Under the pieces are notes generated by a model, which made no database searches, was not told the DNA's origin, and was given only the letters and a program-made list of their open reading frames with translations. The position numbers and the translations under genes were made by a program. This document shows, piece after piece, positions 10,301 through 22,310 of a DNA stretch of 64,000 nucleotides. Positions within the stretch are counted from its first letter, which is position 1, and each line of letters starts with the position of its first letter. Origin of the DNA: Luscinia megarhynchos (lineage: Eukaryota; Chordata; Aves; Passeriformes; Turdidae); the NCBI GenBank assembly GCA_034336665.1, contig CM067569.1, positions 24,835,320-24,899,319 of the forward strand. Reading direction: 5' to 3'.

Positions 10301-13169
10301 AGCTCTGCTGTATACCCACCACCCTTACAGGCATAGCTACAGCTGAGTGTTCTGCTTCTTGCCATTGTGGAAGGCTTTAAGGCATATACAGCCTCATACT
10401 GTCATCTGGAATTCCAAAAAGAATGCTGCATTAAAAATGTGCATTATATTAATGGGTTTTATGGATTGATGGCCTTGGTTGTAGACTGAACACTTTTATC
10501 TGGACTTGAGATAAGGAATTTTTCCAGGAAATGCCATTAAACTCCACAACAAGGCCTTAGAGCTTTTACATGGCCACATGTTAGTATTTGTAAGACTTCA
10601 TAATTTAAGGAGTAGAATGTAGTTAGAGGTTCAAAGCCTCAGGTGGTGGTCTTCAGGGTTCTGGCCTTACTTGTAGGGCTGCACAAGTATTCAAAATTTC
10701 CTTGTTGTACACAAATTCTAAGATTTAAAAGCTGTTCTCAAACCACTTTTAGATGAATTTGAAGATTTCTAAATTACAGAGATTCATGCTGCAGAATAAC
10801 TTGATGGCACATTAATAACTTGGCAGCAGATGGGAGTGGGAGGAAAGAGTTTCAAATAGTGGTTCTGAACTGAGCAAAGCTTTGTAAGCTTGAAGCAAGG
10901 TTGAACATGCTAGCCAGCAGTCTGTGGTTATTACTGACCATGCCTTTGTCTTCATCTCTCTGGCCTAGGGCATGAAGAATCTTCCTACACAATAATTTTG
11001 TCAGAGCCAATGGGCTTTGTAGTTTGAAAATGGAACATTTTCCTTTATGAAAATGTTTTGCTGAAGAGGTCCTGATCAGCTCTACCCCTTAGGTATCCAG
11101 CAATTTTAAGAGCAAACCAAGATGAAAATATGGGAGCAATCTCAGATGTGGTTTGTTGCTATGTCTGTTTTTAGTTCTACCTGAAAGGAAAACTGGTTGT
11201 GAAAATTCTGTTCTGTATCTGTGGAGCAAACTGTGTTTTCAGTGGCATAAGGTCAGCTCTGTGACATCACTGAGAATAACTCTTTGCTGGGCAGTGTGAA
11301 ACAGATTTTTCCCTGGTGCTTGGACTGAAAGGAAAGGTCTTCCCCAGGATTTAGAGAGGACATGGTGTTAATCTCCAGGTATTTCTGTGCCTCTGCCAAA
11401 ATAACAGATTTAACATAGCCTGACACGAGTTGCCTGTGATACTGGTGTGTGGCTGTTAATTAAAGACTGAGATTCTAATGGTTATTTTGGCGCTGCTGCC
11501 ACTGGTAGTCTGCTTGATTTCAGGTTTTCATAGATACTCTAGTCATAGAAACCTGTAGTTTTTAGGAATTATCTTGCCTGCTGATTAAGATTTAAGGTAC
11601 ATTCAGTTGGCAAAAAACTGGATCAGTCAGTTTTGGTTAAATAAAATACAAATATAAAGGGTTGATACTTCTGTTTTGTTTCAAAGATGTAACAAGAGAC
11701 CCCTTACAGGAGTCTGAGGACCTCAGCTCATTTAAAGGCAGAGGAGAATTAGAGAGTGAGCTAAAGGAGATCTCAGAGGAAGATGTAGGCTGGGCCTTCT
11801 CTGCTTAAACGAGCTGCTAAAACTTGTCATACATAAATGACAATTTGTGTGCTTTCAGGGGCTGATGGAGTCTTCTCCCTTTCTTTTTTTTTTTTTTTTC
11901 CAAAGAAAGGGCAGAAAAGGCATTAAAAAAACTATTTAGCTGCTTTTAATGTTTGTGATTTAGTCTGATTTTGACTCCAGCAAGGAATAACAAAGGCATG
12001 TTAATGTAATATGCACTCTTTATATTAATTTAATCTCAGGCCTTTTAAAGTTGACTATTTAAAAACAACTAATATTCTATTTTGAACTGGGCTCAAGTTT
12101 GGGTTCAAGATGAAGGAGTTCTGGACTTATCCAGGCTAGTGTGCCCTTTACTTGCATATTCATGCTTGCTGTGACACCAGCAATTCCAAAACTGTGCCAC
12201 TGAGCAGAAAGTGAAAAATCAATTATGCCAGGAAGGGAGCATGTACATACATCAGCAATTTGGTGCCCAGGGGAAGAAAAATCTGCATGTCTGCTGATGT
12301 CAATCTTCTTCATATGGTATTTTTGTAAATGCACGTGGGTTGCTATTTCTTTTAACGAGCTCAACAAAAATAAGTTTATTTTTAGTGTTATAAGCTTCAG
12401 GGCATCACAATTAACTGATCAAAATTGCCAGTTTGATTAGTCAACCTTCTGTTTGCTTTAGCAGAAACTATGACAGTGACATTGTTAGCATTCCCACAGG
12501 TATTTTAGAAGATTCATTACAATCAATTATGGGATCCATTTTTCCCCCCCAGTTTTCATTCTCTCGTTCTACAGATTTTATTTTTCAGCTGATGGAGAGA
12601 AATTCTGGCTGGTGAGCTCATTTGCAGTAACTCACCCGCAGCCATATCAGTTTAAAAGCATTTCTATTAAACATGTGATTTGTTTTGTCTTACCTGAATT
12701 ACTGCAAGTCATTCAGTTCCCATGAACATCTATTGCTTGAACTCTATTGCTTGGAATCCTTTTGCTGATACTGCCAAGAAGTTCATTAACAGTTTTTGGG
12801 GGAAGCCTACTCATTTTGCAGGGCTCTTAACTGCTTTTGGTTTAATTCTAATGGCTTTATTTGGTGTGATAGTCTTGACAATTATCTTGGGGAAAATATA
12901 CGAAGAAGTATTGCAAAAATAGTTAAATATGGTATAATTTTAGCAAGAGGCTGCCACCAAATATTCAAAGTATTCAAAATCGATTTTTCATTTTGATGAC
13001 TAAGAAAACCTAGTGAACAAATGGATTAGCTCCCAAGCCTACTTAGTTTTATCTATAAGCACTTTTCTACCGCTTACAGTGACTTTTAGTTTGGGAAGGA
13101 CTGATACTATGACATCACAAACTGTGTATTGAATTGGTGCTGGGTAGTACAGAACAGAGGCTATTGTTT
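7301..13169 (-). other. RASGEF1A: RASGEF1A intron 1, no gene seen
   Basis: AT-rich intronic sequence. An RFX-like palindromic X-box, GTTTCCATGGTAAT, lies at 7485-7498. A T run lies at 11884-11899. A small ATG frame at 12722-12922 encodes a hydrophobic segment but has no supporting context. No exon or transposon was recognised. Confidence 0.7.

Positions 13170-13206
<37 letters not shown>
13170..13206. repeat. Compound dinucleotide microsatellite (CA)n(TA)n
   Basis: About 12 CA repeats run directly into about six TA repeats, then into TCTACATCTACATG. This is an ordinary microsatellite, likely length-polymorphic. Confidence 0.95.
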
Positions 13207-16200
13207 CTACATCTACATGTTTATCCTTTTTTGCATATCCTAGGACACAGTCTCAGACTATTCAAGCATGAACTATTGAACATAAGGCTCTAAAACAGTA
13301 TGACTCTATATGGTCAAAGTTGCACTAGGTTAATCTGAGGACTGTTCTTCAGGTGAACAAAATCCCTGCTGTAGATATGCAAATTTTGAAAGTATAAAAT
13401 AGAAGAATTTCTATTATCTACCTGTGAGTTAGCAGTATTAACTGAATAATTACTTAATCTTCTGTTTTGCTAAAGCATATTGACATGAATCAGTCACAAA
13501 ATTCACATGACTGAGCTACTTTGGCCCAAACCCTTAGGAAAGTATCTTTATAAGGACATAAATGTAAGTGTACTACAACTAAAAGATTTACTGTCTTCCT
13601 GGAGCTTTTGTTTTCCCTGTGGTCTGCACTGATCAAGCCACAATTCCAACAGCTGATGATGAAAAAACAATGTGCTCATTGAACCTGTTTGCTTTGTCAT
13701 TTAGGGGTGAGCCTCACCTGAAAGTTGGCTAAGTCACAGGATAACAAGTTTCAATAATTTATAGTTGTATTTTTTTAGGGGCAGGGGAAGCACTTATATT
13801 TTTGTCAGCAAAATGTTATTGGATTTTTCACCCTTTTCTCTGCCTTTTTCAAGTTTATTGTGCCAGAATTAAAAATCATTTAGAGAGGTTGTTTTATTCT
13901 TTTACTTAAATTTAAAAATTTATATTCTTCTGCTTTATTACCAGAAGAAGAATCAAACGGTATAAAACAAATGCAGTGAATTCAAGAGCCATGTATGTTT
14001 TGATGAGTCTGGATTTCAACCCTACAGCTGCTGCTGTGGCATGAAACAGATGTTGTGTCAGCCAGCAACTTCAAAGGGGATTCCCTAGGCATGAGCACGT
14101 GGGAAACTTAAAACTGATCCTATTTCCCCAGGGGAAGCTTGTTCCTTCTGTTGCTCACTTGTGTTCCCCATTAGGCTGTCTTCTCGGGTTTGCAAAAGCT
14201 GTGAATACCATGGTTTAGTTCAGGTTTAGAGACTTGTTTTAAGGTTGTCTGGGAGTGGATTTCTCTGTTTTGAGTTGTTTGTTTTGGGGGTTTATTTTTG
14301 ACTTTTCATTTGTGCAGGGATGCCAAAGCTCCCTAAAATCCATGGTCATGTCAGTAAAAGGTTTTTTTTAGAATAGATCTCAGAAGTCTGTAATCTCTGT
14401 AGAAATCAGAAAGTGCAGTAGTGGTTGATGCTATTTTCCATGCATTCCGTACTTTCCTAACTACCTTTTTTTCTCCAGACCTAGACAAGGTAAAAACAGA
14501 TCCAGATTTGTAGAGATATATGCTGGGTTTGTGAAATGAATAGCTGTCTCTAAGACATGGCTGCAACAAAGGTAGTAAAGCATTAAGTGGTGCTCAGAAG
14601 TGTGGTCTCCACTTGCCCAGGAAAATATAGTCAACTCTGTTAATTTAGTTTTCTCTCTGTAAAGACTTGAAACAAACAGACAGCGCTCTACATACAAGCT
14701 ATAAAATGTTTTGTAAAGCTCATATACACACACATTGCATAAAAACTAAAATATGCAACAAATATTTCAATTGTTTTGGACAGCAGAACGAAAACAATTT
14801 TAAAAATTTATTTAATTTCCCTGCCATCCTGTCCCTCCCTGGTGCTTCTGTGTATCCTGAACTGATAGTTACCTACTGTTTGAGCTGGTGGTTTAAAAGT
14901 AAAAGCTTTCCATGTCTTGGCAGATTTCCTGGCCAGTCTATTCATAATGCCTTTAACTTTCCTAATTATATGAGATTTTTTTGCCAGGTAAAACTTGGCC
15001 AAAATTTAAAATCCATATACGTGAAAAAACCTTCAAACCTTTGCCTTGCCCCCAAGATGAAGCTGCTTAAGCATAATGACTTAACAGTGTTGCAGTACTG
15101 ATTGTTAATTTGGGAATGTTCACTGAAAATCAGACTGTTTTTCTTGTGTACAAGAGTAGCTCCTATAAGTATTTTATAATTTTGTCTTTTCTCACTTGTG
15201 TATCCCACAGAATATGTGCATGGCAAAGACTAGCTAGAAATCCTAAACTTACAAGACATCCCACTGGGAGTTGGTTCAGATCTGATAATACTGAAGTAAA
15301 AAACACAGCTTGTTTCACGTGACTTATTGCAAATGCATTAAGTTATTTAAACAGTTATTTTTGCAAATTCTTTAATAAAATCCAGCCTAATTTCGATTAG
15401 GGAGATCTAAAATGCTCTGTTGTGTGTTTTCAACATAAATGTTTTATACACTTACATACCACAACCATTTTCTACCTAAGATACTGTATTCTATAATTTT
15501 ATGTTGTTCTAAGAATAATTAGGACCATAATATAAAGAAATATAGACAAAATTCTCCCATGATTACCCACCAGCCTACATCAAATCCCTCTGATAAGAAG
15601 GCTGAGGAATTTCTTGTCATATTATACTTTGTGCAAAACCAGTCCAGAAAAGGGGGTGTATTACATTGTAACTACTACCATGTTACTTATTGGATCTGCT
15701 GTTTCCTTGGTATGAAGATTCGGTGGTGCTGGAGAAATTTGAGACTGGAGAGGCACTCAAGTGCTGGCATTTTAAACCTATGTGTTGTAAGTTGAGCAGA
15801 GTCTTGCTGCATGCCCGTGGTAGATGAAGTTAGACACCTACCCCCTCTCACACCTACATCTATTGAAGTAAAGAAGGGTTTGTTCAAGTGGAGCAGCTGC
15901 TTCTAGAAATGGAATTGTAATTTTAAAGCAAAAGATGAAAAGCATTGAATATGCTATTTTTTATTGGTAGTTATTTTCTAAAGTAAATGGAAGTCCTAAA
16001 AGGCTCTAGCATTGCATGATACATAATAATTCATATTAGCTAGTAAATTAATTAACTTTTTTTATGGATTTTCTATGAATTTGTTGAAATGCCTGCTTTA
16101 TGTTTTTCCATTCCCAGTGAGTCTATTGAGTGAGATATTTTTGTTGTTGTTGTTGCAAAAGCTTGTTTAATGCTACTAAAAATCTAGAGAACATCAGTTG

Positions 16201-19200
16201 TTTTATGTCACCATTTTGTTTTTATGGTTTGCAAAATACTGGCAGACTTAAACTGAGGTTGGTGAAGGATGGCAACACAGGATTTCAACAAGAGTGTCTG
16301 TAAATAACCATACAGAAACAGGGGTACAAACCATAAAAGATCATCTCTGCCCTGTTGTCTGCTACCCTTGTCAAAACTGTGAATAACAAGGCACTGAGTC
16401 TGAGTGCCAACCACTGCCTAACTTGGCACTGCCCACACTTACACAGAACTCTGAAGACAGCAAAGCAAGTCAAGGAAAACAGGACTCTGATAGAGTGCAA
16501 AGTCAAAGAAATAGCCACATATATCTCCTCATTCCTACAAATCTGCACTACCATAAGCATCTGAGCTCCAATCTTCACAGAATCAAAAAAATAAAGCAGA
16601 ATTACAGAAATATAAGGCAATGGTGGAATGCTCACCCCATATCTTTTTCTGTAATGTAGCACAGACATCCAAGCAAAAACAGCTTATCCAACTACAGCAT
16701 TACTACTTGGAAAATTTTTATTCTTTAATTAAAATGCTGGATTGTCAGGAAAATCTCCCAATGAATGGAAATAGCCTGCTTAGGCACCCTTTGATCTGAG
16801 CTGGTGTTCATCTCCATGTTGGCTGATGAAACTTTCAAGATACATGTTTTGCCTAGGTTTTGACTCCTAGGCTGCTATGGTAAATGACAAGACCTTTGGC
16901 ATGGTTATTTCTTTAAAAAACACTCCTAAAACCAATACTTTTCATAAGGAACTTTGGCTTCTAATTGATCCTGAAAAAATCAGAATTGCATCTGAAAACA
17001 ATTTATAATCTGTCAAAAAACCCTGCTTTGTTTTGTTAATTGAACTTCTGAGGATGTGCAATTCCAATGTGTCTGTTTAAGGAAGCAGTGTGGCTTACCT
17101 GGTTCATGTACTCACAGCTAAGCTAAACTCTCATCTTTATTCTGTGCAGCATTGCCATTTCTACTAAAACCTAATCCATTATTCATAACTGCTTCTAATT
17201 TTGGCCTAACTTTGAACTGGAGATAATTGGAATGTCTCCAATTGTCTCGTATGTTCACACATCAAAGAGCATCAATTCAGAAGTTAGCATTGTTCTTGTG
17301 GTATATGTATGTGCATGTTTTAAAGAGTGGGGAAATATTGTTTGGTTAGTGATATTGGGATATTCCACTTTCTTCTTTCAAAAATAAATGATAATAAATT
17401 TGTAATCTTATTACAAATAAGGGAAGGGGTGCCAGAGGTTATCAAGTCCAATGCTGCCGATCTGAGTATTGGTACAAAACCTGTCAGAGGCAACAGAACT
17501 CATCTAAGTAACCCCAAGTAAAGGTTGATGTTCAGTATTACTTAATCCCTCCTTTCCCTTTGGTGCTGCCTGTGATCACAGGTCCCTATTTTCACTACTA
17601 AGCAAAATGATTTTATATTTTTATGATTATTTTTTCTTCCTCTATATTGCATTGATAGAATTAGTTCAAAGTCTGATTCTGCATATACTTCGTGTTTTAA
17701 ATGCAGATAAAAATTACCTCACCAAGAGCAAAAATTTAAAGATCTTGGTTTTTTTTTTTTAAACTTTGGATATGCTATCTCTATAAAAGTGACTATTAGT
17801 CTACACACCTAGGAGCTCCACTGAATCAAGCACAGTACTCCACATTACAGCACTGAAGTTACATCCCAGTTCGATACACATAGGAAGTACTTAGATTTAT
17901 CTTGAAGTTGCCCCATTCAGTTTCCTGCCAAGATCTCTGCTCAGCTTAGAAGATAACCAAAGTTTTTACAGACTAGGGAGCAGTTGATACCTCTTCATTG
18001 ATAACACATAAAAACCAGCAAAATACAGTTTGATCAGTGAGTTTTTGTCTTTTTCTCCAGATGAAAAAGTAATCTTTGTTGGAAACAGCTAGCTGTCAAT
18101 ACAGTCCTCAAACCTGAGCTAAGTAATCTGCTCACTTTTCTGATTGCTTTGAGGAGCACTCCTGTACAGCTATAGCAAATGTCCCAGCATAATTTTTCAT
18201 ATCCTTTTAGTGATAATTTGTGCTCCGTTTTCAGCTGCAAAGGACTAAGAACATTTCAAGCCCACACAAAGTCTGACAAGAGCTCGTGACTGTCTACAAT
18301 TTGGAACAGCAGGCTGCATGTTCCCTGTTGCAGCAGGGAAGATGGTCAGGATTTGGTTTATTTAGGGTTTCTTTTTAGCATTATTAAAATACAGCTGGTA
18401 TCTACCAGAAAAAAAAATAAATTGAAAATCAGCAATTTTTTTTAAGTTCCATGCTAGCAGAATAAATAATTTGGTAAGATTATGAGCAAATAAGAGGGTA
18501 AGGGTGGATTGAAGATGCAGTTTACTTCTGAGCATGTTGGTGAATAATAAGGAGAGAAAAATCAGTCCAGGAAAAGCATCATTCACCTTGTAAGCTTTTA
18601 ACCTTTCCCCGAAGGCCTGTCCTGCAAATCCCTTGAAGTCCCATGTTCAGCTACCAGCATTTTTTGTTTTTTTATCTTTTTCTTCCCCTCCTCCAGCCAT
18701 CTTCTTGCCCCTTCCCCCCGCTTCCTATTAAAAGGAAGGCGAGTGAGAGCTCATAAGTAACAGACTCATGCTTTCAGTCAAAGGGGAGAGCTGAATAGCC
18801 TTCCACTCAGAGCGAGTTCAGTGGGTCTGGAGTCAGGGCCCCTTCATTAATGAGAAAGGAATCTGTTCACCTTCTGAAATCTTTCAGCACTCCCTCAAGC
18901 TGCCTGAACCACACAACCTGCGTTTCTCATAAACTTCCCCACTACGATCACAGTTCCATTTCTCTCGTTCTCTCCTCCATCTCTTGAAAACTAAATATAC
19001 AAAGGTAATTTCCCTGCTCTTGCTGGGTCCATGATCTTTCTTTGCTTATTAGGAGATGCCATTTTGAATTAATTTCTTTCCCTGGCCCTTAAAGTCTTGG
19101 TTTCAGTGAAAAAAAATAGTTGGTCTTGGAATTATATGCAAAAAAACATAACATTTGCATCAGGCTTGCCAGACATCTGTGCAGTGCAGGTTTTGATTCT

Positions 19201-20589
19201 CAGGCTCAGTGGTTTCCACTGGTAATTTTTTCACTCAAACATCTTGTTTCAGTTCACACCAGCTGAGTTTTGTCTTGAGTTTATAGGGGTTACAACAAAC
19301 CCTGGAAATTCAAATGCAGAGCTCAACTGAAACAGCTGTCATCCTTTCTTTTGGTCCAAACTACATTACCACCTAAGATGCTAAAATCTCATAAACCTAG
19401 CATGATAATTGCTTGCTTTGGCAATGTTTTATTGGCACATTTATTAGCTCATTTTTAAACTAATTCTAAATCATAAATATGAATATGTACCACATCAGGA
19501 ATTATATAATTTCATTTCACATGTTGTCAGAAATAGGCATTCTTTGTCAGTATTTAATTTTTTTTTTTTTTGTTTGCTGTCAATATCTATGCTGTCTATA
19601 ATGTGAAAGGAATAGTTATTGTCAATGAGGGAATAAAGGAGACCAAAGCAGTGGGGAAAAGACATCATACATGATTTCTGTGAGAGGTACAGAGCAAATA
19701 TCCTGTGATTATTCTGTCGTTGGGTTTAATACTCTTCTCTGGGGAAAGATGTGTTGGTAGCACTCCTGCAATGGTCACACTGGTAAATATAAATTATTTT
19801 CTTGTTACAGGTGTGGGGAAAGCTGCATTCCATGTAGGAATGTGAGCTGAATGAGAGTTAATAAGAAATTGGTATTTTATAGATGCAGTGTTGCTGAGTA
19901 TTGGTGTAGGTTTTGATAGTGCCTTTGACATGAGGTAGTTTCAGTTCTCATTCTTATTTGCAAATAGTTATGCTCAAAATTGCCAAATTCAGACTTCTTT
20001 TGGTCTTTAGATCCATTCCACTTCAAGAGTTGTAATTTTCTATTAATGCATAACTGATAGTGAACATTTTTCTGTTAATCTGGAAGCATGCAGTATGACT
20101 TTTTGTACAAAGAAAGAGAAAATAGTTTTGATTGTTGAGTTCTGTTTGTTATTTTTTGTTGATGCTACACACAGCTCGAGGATATACTGACTGACTGAAC
20201 CTGAAAATCTGAGTGTAAAGTACATAGAATTCTTGAATAAAAAGGAGATATCTTGTCAAAACAAGCCCTGTGAGATAAAGATTTCCATGGCAGAAAAGAA
20301 CGAGGAGAGAATGTACAACTGGAATACTGTCTATGGGATGTTAATTGCTGTGGGTGCTGATTGCTTGCTAATTTAAACAGATACTGTGAGTGCTCAGAAC
20401 TGGGGTATGAAATGCTGGCGGTAGATTTCTCTGCCTGACAATCACGTAAAAGAATACTTTCTGATATTTTCTGGAATTAGAGATGTAGCTGTAAGATTAT
20501 GGGCACAACCATATTTCTCTCTACTCCCCTTCCACTTGATTGTTGGGCATTTTTATGCCTTAAGTAACTAAATTGAAAATACTAGGGTC
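13207..20589 (-). other. RASGEF1A: RASGEF1A intron 1, no gene seen
   Basis: AT-rich intronic sequence with a short TTG repeat (16141-16155) and several T runs (for example about 19559-19571). Frames at 14667-15101 (plus) and 16285-16668 (minus) are somewhat long for this composition but resemble no family I know. A stretch near 17430-17460 (ATCAAGTCCAATGCTG) faintly recalls CR1 tails and is not called. Confidence 0.65.
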
Positions 20590-20925
20590 AGAACACAGGG
20601 ACAGGGTAGCAGCAGCAGTGCTGTAGCAGTGAGTTAAACTGCTGATGGGTCCAAAGCAGCTGTGAAATGCAGCTAACAGTGTCAGCTTGCTGTGAACAGA
20701 CAGCAGCGGATCCTGGTGCCAGTGGTGAATGAATATCCTTAAGGCTCCGTGTTGGTGCTCCTGCCCCTGCCCACTCTCCCAGCTGTTCGGTGGCAGTGCT
20801 GCTGGCAGCCATTCAGCAGCCTACACAGTAGAGAGGGGAAGAGTTTCCTTCTGCTCCCCGGGGTTGGTTTTACACTAGCAGGCTGTTCTCTGCTTGCAAT
20901 CACCTCAGGCAGGGAAGGCCTGCTG

Positions 20926-21651
20926 GGCTGCTCCATGCTCGGGCTGTGCCCGGTCCCGGCTCCCCTCAGCCGCCTGCAGCTCAGCCTGCCAGGCTGCACC
21001 GTGCTGGGGATGCACCGTGCTCGGGCTGTGCCCGGCCCTGGCCCCCTCAGCCGCCTGCAGCTCAGCCTGCCAGGCTGCACCGTGCTCGGGCTGCTCCGTG
21101 CTCGGGCTGTGCCCGGCCCCATGGTGGTCCTGGCTCCCCTCAGCCGCCTGCAGCTCAGCCTGCCAGGCTGCACCGTGCTGGGGATGCTCCGTGCTCGGGC
21201 TGTGCCCGGCCCTGGCTCCCCTCAGCCGCCTGCAGCTCAGCCTGCCAGGCTGCACCGTGCTGGGGCTGCTCTGTGCTCGGGCTGTGCCCGGTCCTGGCTC
21301 CCCTCAGCCGCCTGCAGCTCAGCCAGCCAGGCTGCACCGTGCTGGGGATGCTCCGTGCTCGGGCTGTGCCCGGCCCATGGCGCTCCTGACCCGCCTGCAG
21401 CTCAGCCAGCCAGGCTGCACCGTGCTGGGCTGCTCCGTGCTCGGGCTGTGCCCGGCCCATGGTGGTCCTGACCCGCCTGCAGCTCAGCCAGCCAGGCTGC
21501 ACCGTGCTCGGGCTGCTCTGTGCTCGGGCTGTGCCCGGCCCTGGCTCCCCTCAGCCGCCTGCAGCTCAGCCAGCCAGGCTGCACCGTGCTGGGCTGCTCC
21601 GTGCTCGGGCTGTGCCCGGCCCATGGTGGTCCTGACCCGCCTGCAGCTCGG
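20926..21651. repeat. 82-bp GC-rich minisatellite, about 8.5 units
   Basis: Taking the GGGCTGTGCCCGG motif as unit start, repeats begin at 20941, 21023, 21104, 21197, 21279, 21361, 21443, 21526 and 21607. Unit lengths are therefore 82, 81, 93, 82, 82, 82, 83 and 81 bp, plus a final partial unit. The first four units carry CAGCCTGCC and the last four CAGCCAGCC. Some units have CCCATGGTGGTCCTG in place of CCCTGGCTCCCCTCAG. Because most units are not a multiple of three and lack stops, several frames stay open on both strands. This looks like a minisatellite rather than a gene. Confidence 0.95.
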
Positions 21652-21870
21652 AGCTCGGCCTCCCTGCCCGGCCCCGCACCCAGCGCTGCCCTCATGGCTC
21701 TGCCACCTCACAGTCCTGCTTGTGCTCTCCGTCCTTTGAAAAATAAGGAAATCAAAGTTTTATGGTATAAGACTCCTCCTCTCTCATGGCTCGGTACTAG
21801 CACTGCTTTGGAATGTAGCCAGTACTTCCAAGAGGCCACTGTGGCTCTGGGCTGGCTCTCCCAAGAGCTG

Positions 21871-22090
21871 CGTGCCTGAGGGATTGGGGCGTGTTCCTGT
21901 GCTCCAGGAGTGCCTTGGGCCCACCCTGTGCCTGAGGGATTGGGATTGAGGTTAGGATTGAGGTGTGTTCCTGTGCTCCACGGGTGCCTTGGGCTCCCTG
22001 TGCCCGAGGGATTGGGGTAGGGATTGGGATTGGGGTTGGGATTGGGGTGTGTCCCTGTGCCCCAGGCTCCCTGTGCCAAGGGCAGGCAGC
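21871..22090. repeat. Imperfect ~74-bp tandem repeat with G-rich tracts
   Basis: A segment beginning GTGTTCCTGTGCTCCA occurs at 21891 and again at 21965. Each copy is followed by a GCC-rich part and a GAGGGATTGGG-type tract. A decayed third copy begins near 22048. The G-rich part expands at 22008-22047 into a run of GGGATT/GGGGTT-like words with seven G-tracts of three or four, predicted to form a quadruplex on the plus strand. Confidence 0.85.
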
Positions 22091-22310
22091 GAGGGGCTCC
22101 TGGCTGCAGTGCCCAGGCTCTCGGTGCTGCTGTGGGGAGCCTGGCGAAGGCCAAGGAGGGATCAGCTGTGCTGGGTCAAGCACTTGGTGAGTGAGCCTGG
22201 CTGGCCCAGACGTTTCACTGGTTTCTTCCTCACCAAGTGCCATCTGAACATTTGACCTCCATTTTGCAGCTTTGCTTGGCCTCACCCCTCTCGAAGCACA
22301 GGGATTGAGT

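Larger units (their letters stand above)
20590..22310. other. GC-rich block inside intron 1
   Basis: An abrupt 1.7-kb rise in GC content within AT-rich intron contains two tandem repeat systems described separately, plus GC-rich flanks. On the plus strand a consensus donor-like TTG|GTGAGT occurs at about 22184-22192, inside one arm of a 12-bp inverted repeat. I see no conserved protein. Confidence 0.7.

Noticed and set aside
14667..15101. Plus-strand frame of 144 codons
   Set aside because: It has no recognisable domain, its composition is AT-driven, and overlapping minus-strand frames of similar quality exist.
16285..16668. Minus-strand frame of 127 codons with overlapping plus-strand frames
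   Set aside because: No family resemblance, no promoter or splice context. Could be part of a non-coding transcript, but nothing supports it.
17421..17520. Possible CR1 fragment (ATCAAGTCCAATGCTG)
   Set aside because: Only a short, weak resemblance, with no tail repeat or extended match.
20739..22285. Long frames on both strands in the second GC-rich block, up to 281 codons
   Set aside because: They read through the 82-bp minisatellite and the G-rich repeat. Each frame shifts between units, which is not how a coding repeat behaves.
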